This document shows, piece after piece, positions 57,932-64,000 of a DNA stretch of 64,000 bases (position 1 is its first letter; each line of letters opens with the position of its first letter). Source of the stretch: Epinephelus fuscoguttatus (taxonomy: Eukaryota > Chordata > Actinopteri > Perciformes > Serranidae); assembly GCF_011397635.1 (NCBI RefSeq), contig NC_064773.1, positions 2,362,501 to 2,426,500 on the forward strand, read 5' to 3'. The notes beneath the pieces are model-generated. The model was not told the DNA's origin, did not search any database, and saw only the letters and a list, made by a program, of their open reading frames with translations. The translations under genes and the position numbers were made by a program.

Positions 57932-58810
57932 TTAAAGGAATACTTCCTTCCTAGTACCTTCAAAATGACCGTTTGTAAATTGCGCTAGTTTGTTTTTTTC
58001 GCATGCCTCCACAGAAAACAGCGAACTTTAATTTGTTGATTAATTGGGGTCCACGTTCATTAACAGCAAAACGATACCAAAACATCCGTTAACAAACTCT
58101 CACATGACTCATGCCGAATAATCTAAGTCTCATTTATCCAGTCGTATAAGCTTAGTACTTCCCAAACTTTGCATTTGTAAACAGATGTTTTGATATATTT
58201 TTGCTGTTAAACGTGATACATAATCAGTCAGTAAATTAATATGTATGCCATTATCCATGCAGGTATGCTAGAAAAACAAAGTTTTCCTGATGAGTTCGAG
58301 GTAACACCACTAACTGATATTTTAATAGTTTGATGGGTGAAGTGTTTCTCTAAGACAATTCTCTTGAGCCAATCAACAGCCATTTGGACAATAACATCAA
58401 ATATGTAGGGTTGTCTCGCTAAAACAAAACTTTACAGATAAAGAGCCATATTTCTTACCTGGCACAAAGCAGCACATCTGTGCTTGTCGGTCTAATTGTT
58501 GGTAAACTGCTATTTTGAGGCAGCAGGAGCTGCAGAGACGCTGTCAGACTCCACATTAAGAGACGCTGTGCACATTTACACACAAGGAGCAGCGTCACTT
58601 CATTAATCATTACAGAAGCTAAAAGTTTAGTTCTGTTTCTTCCGTTAAGTTTAAAACTAGTTTTTAGTTTTGCTGCTTAAATTTCCCACGATATGTTCTG
58701 CAGAGACATCACTGCTCTGACTGCATTACGCGCTGCATGCTGCTACATATTTGCCAAACCCACTGTGTAGATAGCAGAGCACGCTTTTAAAGGAAATGGG
58801 AGATGACACT
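57932..58810. repeat. Dispersed repeat starting TTTAAAGGAATACTTC
   Basis: The start is typical of a teleost short element (AAAGGAATACTTC followed by ACCTTCAAAATGACCGTTTG). 58118-58190 shares AAGTCTCATTTATCCAGTCG with 18308-18380. A possible partner end (TTTTAAAGGAAATGG) is near 58785. Borders uncertain. Confidence 0.45.
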
Positions 58811-59184
58811 GATTGTTTGAATTCATGTGACGCCCAAAACATACCTACGATCAATTAAGGGACTAAATACAACCCCTTAGCTGCTTGCACTTTACTCTGC
58901 ACTCAGATTATGGACTGTTGAGCTAGCAAAGTGGAGTGTGACACTCGCTAAATGCACTTAAGACAATGAGCTATAGATTGTTTGAAGAGACAAGAGAGAT
59001 TTGCAGATTTGGTTTTTAAAGCCTGTGGACTCCTTCCTGCTTTATTATTATCGCTGTGAGTGTGTGTATCTGTGTGTTTGTAGCTAATCTGGCAAACTGC
59101 TGGACCAGTCAGCCTAATATTTTGTGTACACATATGTGACTGTATGCTCAAGGACCTGTCATGGTTGGGGTGATTCCTATTTTT
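58811..59184. other. Unassigned spacer
   Basis: Nothing recognised beyond a short GTGTGTGT-like run near 59060. Confidence 0.4.
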
Positions 59185-59330
59185 CATTTATTTATTGGCT
59201 TTTTTAGAGAAGACAGTCAAAGCGTGAAAGGAGGAAAGAGAGAGGGGATGATGTGCAGCAAAGGGCCACCGGCTGGAATCGAATCCGCGGCTGCTGCAGC
59301 AAGGACACTGCCTTTATAAGTGGGACACCT
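59185..59330 (-). mobile_element. tRNA-derived SINE copy
   Basis: The minus strand has a B box (GATTCGATTCC) and CCGGTGGCCCTTTGCTGCA, then a tail with AATAAATAAAT. Same family as 60779-60967; the A-box end is worn. Confidence 0.65.
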
Positions 59331-59704
59331 GCAATTCATAATTGTTGAAACACATGTTGTACTGACTATTTGATACCGTCGCTGACTGATGATTCCTCAC
59401 TCCTCTTAACCCGCCGGTCAGGGCGACAAGTTTTCCAGAAATCATTTTGGCTGGAAACAACGAGCCTTACCGTCTGTTGCAGGACACATTTTGGCTCCGT
59501 CGTGGCTCAAAAGCTGACATCTGCAGAAAAGTTTGGTCTCATTTTGAACTGGGGCATCTGCAGATTAATTCCATACCTGATACGTTATGACGCACTAAAG
59601 TTAGGTACAATATGAGACGAATAGGTCCTAATTTTTTGTAATTTTCGCCGCCATCTTGACTGTAGGCAGCCGGGAGGGACAATTCTACTGAGCGCAGCTG
59701 AGAC
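59331..59704. other. Unassigned spacer
   Basis: Nothing recognised. Confidence 0.4.
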
Positions 59705-61960
59705 CTGGGGGGTATTCCATCAACGTAGCTAAGAATATCCAGACTAAGGTGCAATCTTGAAGTTTGACTTAACGCCAACTCCCAGTCTAGCTCCAACCCG
59801 TTCCATCAAGTGAAATCAGCTGGCTCCAATTGACGCTAATTCAAGCCTCACCTGTTAAGCCTCAACTCATGCACGCGCCCAGGGAAAATAAAAAGCCCAC
59901 ACTAGTCGAGTGCCGAACATGTTGCAAAATGTCAAAAAGCAAAGGAAAGGAGTGAGCTGAGGCTTTTTCTACGGCAGAGCAAACGCTCCTTATGGAAGTG
60001 TATGAGGACTATAAGGACATGATTAAGAAAAAGGCAATACTACAGCGATTAATAAAGCAAGGGAGGTGGCGTGGCGGAATATTGCCGACAGGCTTAATGC
60101 GCAAGTGACAAAGAAAATTCAGCATTTCAGCATAATATCATGTTCTATAAATCCCACATCAAAGGCACAAAATATATGTCTATAAGAACACCTGTTAAAT
60201 CTAACAATTCAAGTCTGCCTAATGAAATTCACCAAATGTGTAAATTAATATTAGTGATAGACTGTTTATCACATTTATCTACTGATGTAAAGTTCAGTTG
60301 ATGCATTTAATCAAACTGTTTTAAGTCAGTCATCACATTTATCATATAATTGATTGTTGATTATGACATTTCTGAAATGATCAGTTTATAGGAAATAATC
60401 ACATGACATTTATCTATTGATTGTAGAAAATTCCATTTAGCAAATCCATCAGTTCAGTGGAGATGAGGAAAACTATTAAGTGAATGCAGGTGAGAGTGAA
60501 TCAATGATCTATTCCTCATCATGTGGGAGTCAACTGTGAGCTCTATCCTTTATTATATCAAAATAAGGAAAACCCCCTTAAATGTATGGCATGTGCTATA
60601 CGATGAGGAACAGACAGACCTCAGTGGTGTGTGTCCCATTTGAATGTGGCTGCTTTGTGTCATGGTTAATTCATTAATATAAAAGATAACCATATGTTAA
60701 TGTGGACAAATCAAGCCCTTTGCATGATGTATGGTGATGCTAGAAATAATCAAAATGAATAGAAAATACACCCTTTTTTAAAGATTATTTTTATGGGCTT
60801 TTTGCCTTTATTGACAGGACAGAGAGTGAAATGGGGAGACAGAGAGAGAGTGGGGACTGACATGCAGCAAAGGGCCGCAAGCCGGATCCGAACCCGCAGC
60901 CGCTGCAGCGAGGCGATGCCTCTGTACATGGGGCGCTGGCACTATCCACTACGCTACCGACGCCCTGGAAAATACACCCTTTTTACCTCTGCAAACAGTT
61001 ACCTTACTTAGCCTCTCAGCAACACCAACACTACACAGGAATGTACCGCTAGCAAAGAACCTCAGTGCAGTACAGACTGACTGCACAGTGGTCAGAGACT
61101 GACTGTGGTTCCAGCAAACTGCATAGATACACTATGCTCTGCCTGCTGACCCGGTACCTCTCCACAGACAGGAGTCTGTCTGTATCAGTGGGCTGGTCCT
61201 GTCCTGGATGACCCTTGGGGCTGGTGGTGGTTGGAAGGCCCTCTGGACAATGTGGGCCTCCTCATCAACAGGATCCTCGATGAAGGGGCATGCCATTATT
61301 TCCTAATTTACTCTCTCTGTGTCTCTCTGGGTGTGTCCCTCTCCTTCTCTGGCCGTTGTCAGTTGACCTTAATTGGCTGTGCATTTGCTAGCCAGTTGGA
61401 AACACAGTGGGGTGGGGATAGAGGGCAATCACATGTTCATGTACAATCTTTTTTTTAATGCCTCAGTTTCATTTTATTATAGTTTTGTTTTTATTAAATT
61501 GATTTTGGCTTTACTGTTGTAAGTGTGTTTTTTTTAATTATCTTATTGTTATTACATTTTAATTTGTTTTTTAATGGTTAATTTTTTTTATTAATTATGT
61601 TACATATTTTATGATCTACATATTATGTTATCGTCTTTTAGGTGTCTGTTTTTGTCTATTGAACATTTGTTGATCATAGATGGAGCTAATCCTCACCTTT
61701 ATCCTGCTACAGACCAGGATTGCCTGGCAGCATAAGTTACCATGGTGACTAGGCTGGGATTCAGGTTAACCACCTTGATGGAACGGAAACCGGAGTTTAG
61801 CTCGATGTATCAGGCTTAGCCAGAACCATGGTTTCCACGGTTACCGATGTGAGGCTAATCTTAGCCACTTTGATGGAACAGAACTCTGGCTCACATTAAC
61901 CAGACTTGGCCATTTAAGCCTGGATTTGCCTTCAGCCTGCTTGATGGAATACCCCCCTGG
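59705..61960. mobile_element. Inverted-repeat element, 2.26 kb, Harbinger-like
   Basis: The ends CCTGGGGGGTATTCCATCAA and, in reverse, CCAGGGGGGTATTCCATCAA form a clear inverted repeat of the PIF/Harbinger look. From about 59960 the plus strand encodes broken pieces of a Myb/SANT-like domain (FSTAEQTLLMEVYEDYKD, then AWRNIADRLNAQ), the helper protein typical of Harbinger elements. No transposase is found. A SINE lies inside. Superfamily by end sequence and the Myb-like piece; not certain. Confidence 0.65.
60779..60967 (-). mobile_element. tRNA-derived SINE with 17-bp target duplication
   Basis: On the minus strand: GTAGCGTAGTGGATAGTGCC (A box), CTGCGGGTTCGGATCC (B box), CCTTTGCTGCATGTCAG, then a T/A-rich tail. 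It is flanked by GAAAATACACCCTTTTT at 60762-60778 and 60968-60984. The clean duplication suggests a fairly recent insertion. Confidence 0.88.
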
Positions 61961-62494
61961 TTTTGTTTTGAGTTTGTGTTTTGGACATGAAGCGTTTTCC
62001 TGTCTGATTTAGCCTTTGTTTTAATCAACAATTAAAACTGTCAGTTTTAATTGTTGTTGGTTTCCTCTTTGTTGCTCTGTTGCCTTCAGACAAACTAAAC
62101 ACTGTTTAAAGTCAAGTTATAAACGACATGGATCAAAGCAGCTCTGTCAAAAACAGACAAGGTGTGTATTCTTATTAGTTTAATGGACACTTCTGAAGCG
62201 TGCTGCGGCACATCTGCTGGAATCACAAGAACTGTCCTCTAGTTTGCTTGTGCCTTTGGCCGTAAAAGAGGAGGTAGGGAATAAACAAAGGACGCAGAGA
62301 AGGAGAGGAGCAGGTAGAGAAAGAACACAAGGGTACAGGGAAGGAAAGGAAAGGAGGAAGGACTAAAGGGACGCACCCTCAGTGAGAGGAAACTGGTAGA
62401 GCAGGCTGGTCTGTGGGAGCTCGAGTCAGTTGAAGGCAGTGAGTCGTGAAGTGAGGAGCTGCTGAGGAGGACGGAGTGAAGACGAATACGAGCC
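61961..62494 (+). other. Upstream region and 5' untranslated part of the tetraspanin gene
   Basis: A purine-rich stretch (GGAAGGAAAGGAAAGG near 62340) precedes the coding exon. The transcription start is unknown. No TATA box is obvious. Confidence 0.4.
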
Positions 62495-62551
62495 ATGGCT
62501 GTGAACAGATGCATCAAATACCTTCTCTTCTTCTTCAACCTTCTGTTCTGG
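62495..62551 (+). CDS. Tetraspanin, first coding exon (gene continues past the window)
   Basis: The ATG in a good context (GAGCCATGG) opens 19 codons, MAVNRCIKYLLFFFNLLFW, followed directly by a donor (gtgagt, phase 0). The pattern of a short basic N-terminus with a CIKYLLF.FN.LFW first membrane segment is that of the CD9/CD53/TSPAN8 group of tetraspanins, four-pass membrane proteins that organise surface complexes. The first intron falling inside the first membrane helix also fits. Which tetraspanin it is cannot be decided from 19 residues; CD53-like and CD9-like forms are closest from memory. I found no second exon up to 64000. It is on the opposite strand to the PYD cluster and is probably unrelated to it in function. 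Confidence 0.7.
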
Positions 62552-64000
62552 GTGAGTCTGAGAAACAGAACTGAAGTCATTTAACATGTTTTTAAAAATG
62601 ATGTCAAACTTTTGAAGACTTTGACTGACAGGAGTTGTTTTGGACAAGTGTTCACGTTTCATCTCATTTTTATAGATGATGTTTAAATCATATTAATCTT
62701 GTTTCAAAGAGTTTCTGAGTCACAGGTTGATTTAGTTTGTCACTGGAGGAGTTTCCTCTCTTCAGTTGTTCAGTCAGTGGGTGTGTTACACTGGGCTTTA
62801 AAGCTAATATGTGACCTTGTATTGAAACAGTGGTTTATTAATATTGTTTATTTGCCTCTTTTCAACCATTTTAACTTGTTTGTAAGTTGATCAGGTGTTT
62901 AACAGGTGTTTTATATTTGATCTTTCCTCTCTTCTCTCCTCCTCTCTCCTCTCCATCTCACCTCTTTTACACACATTTCTCATTTCTCTCTCTGTACCTG
63001 TTTTAGTCGAGCAGGTGTTTCCTCGTTTGATCCTTTTTAACTTTTGTGTTGAGTTTACATGTTTCAGTTGTTAGTGTGTAGCAGCTCTGGTGTGACCACC
63101 ATTGGCCTCCCAGTGCTTTGTACTTTCTCAGTCAACCCGTCAGTAGCGTAGAACAGGTTGTGTGGGCTCTCCATTATCTCCCTGCCTCTCCCTCCACAAA
63201 CAAACGTCTGCTCAGTTTCAGGGCGTGGCTCAGCGCTCAGCCTCCCATCATCATGTCTGACATCTGCAGCCTCATGTTACTCCTCAGCCCGTGATTAAAT
63301 TTTAAATGTTGCACGTAAACGCTGGAAACAAGTTGGACAGAAAGCACAGCCGTTGCTTCACATTTCCTCACATTCTCCGCTGGGAGTTTCCCATTAAAAC
63401 TTAATGGTCCATGTTGGTTAATCTATAGCTCGACTCAGACATAATGGAATAAGTTGCTACACACAAACCTGACTGTGCTTGTTGTAGGTTTGTTGTAACA
63501 GTGCTGTAGAAATGCACATGGTATTATTCTTAAAGGAGGAGGCGGCTCATCAAACCAGATGTGGTGGTTTTTTCAGCAGGTAGCGCGGGAACGACAACCG
63601 CTCAAAAGATTATCAATCAAATGACTTTGGAGCCGTAGGAACGTTTATTTTTTATGTCACTATATTGTTTAGGACGGATTTAGACCAGCAGTTTTCACTT
63701 ACTTCCAGTTTGTGTGCTAAGCTAAGCTAAAGACCTTGGTACGCTTCAAAAGGAGTGCTTGTTGGATCATCTAAAGGCCTCGTCACACCAGAGAGTGGTA
63801 CTGTGAATTAATCCATGTGTCATGGTGACAGAGACCGCTCACACGGCTGCTTGGTGAAATACTTCGAGCTAACAGCTGAAACACTAGTCAATCAAAGTAT
63901 CTCTCAGATTGTTTTTCTACACTATATTTTCTATAAAGTTTTTAGCCCCTTTTACACTGCCAGATTTTCCGTGAATGTCTGCTTTGCCGGCAAGCTGCGA
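62552..64000 (+). other. First intron of the tetraspanin gene
   Basis: No further exon recognised. The last bases (TTTTACACTGCCAGATTTTCCG at about 63951) may start another short repeat. Confidence 0.45.

Noticed and set aside
60779-60967. A tRNA gene, given A-box and B-box sequences
   Set aside because: The tRNA-like part cannot fold into a full cloverleaf as read, is followed by a SINE body and tail, and is flanked by a target duplication.
1-64000. Retrovirus-like or LTR elements
   Set aside because: I found no paired long terminal repeats and no gag, pol or env-like frames. The LINE pieces account for the reverse-transcriptase matches.

Overview
The window looks like nuclear DNA of a ray-finned fish, most likely a percomorph teleost. 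It is AT-rich and intron-rich, and it is full of teleost-type repeats: hAT and other short inverted-repeat elements, L2-like LINE tails, tRNA-derived SINEs, and Kolobok-like and Harbinger-like remnants. The B30.2 (PRY-SPRY) domains are of the fish bloodthirsty/TRIM39-like type. I recognised no retrovirus-like element, rRNA, tRNA gene or CRISPR array.

The core (about 10.9-52.4 kb) is a cluster of four related genes, all on the minus strand. Each has a short exon encoding a pyrin (PYD) domain, then a phase-1 intron, then one long terminal exon carrying B30.2 domains. Gene 1 (10906-14430) has four complete B30.2 domains and a fifth that is cut short. Gene 2 (23253-26246) has two intact domains and a frameshifted third. 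Gene 3 (36579-42498) has six. Gene 4 (48419-51117) is the divergent, probably ancestral form: PYD, a TRIM-like coiled coil, one B30.2. For genes 1, 3 and 4 the spliced reading frame closes exactly on the terminal stop; in gene 2 it closes on the early stop created by the frameshift. No RING, B-box, NACHT or LRR is visible, so these look like inflammasome-type PYD adaptors fused to arrays of ligand-binding B30.2 modules. The inferred role is innate immune sensing.

Genes 1-3 lie in segmental duplications that also copied the upstream intron, a likely 5' untranslated exon (same donor at about 19.91, 30.52 and 44.08 kb), the promoter side and, for genes 2 and 3, the 3' flank. A 1.86-kb hAT element with a perfect 8-bp target duplication split one copy of the upstream block (31166-33025). 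An extra copy of the upstream block, with no PYD exon, lies at 28.56-28.81 kb beside two related inverted-repeat elements that sit in the same target sequence.

Left flank (1-10.5 kb): a decayed multi-exon Kolobok-like transposase with a P2X7 C-terminal-like exon running into it from the other strand, an L2-like LINE 3' end, a tandem duplication and several short elements. Right flank (52.4-64 kb): many short elements, a repeat with three perfect oestrogen-response-element palindromes, a 2.3-kb inverted-repeat element holding a SINE and a Myb/SANT-like fragment, and at 62495-62551 the first coding exon of a plus-strand tetraspanin gene that continues beyond the window.
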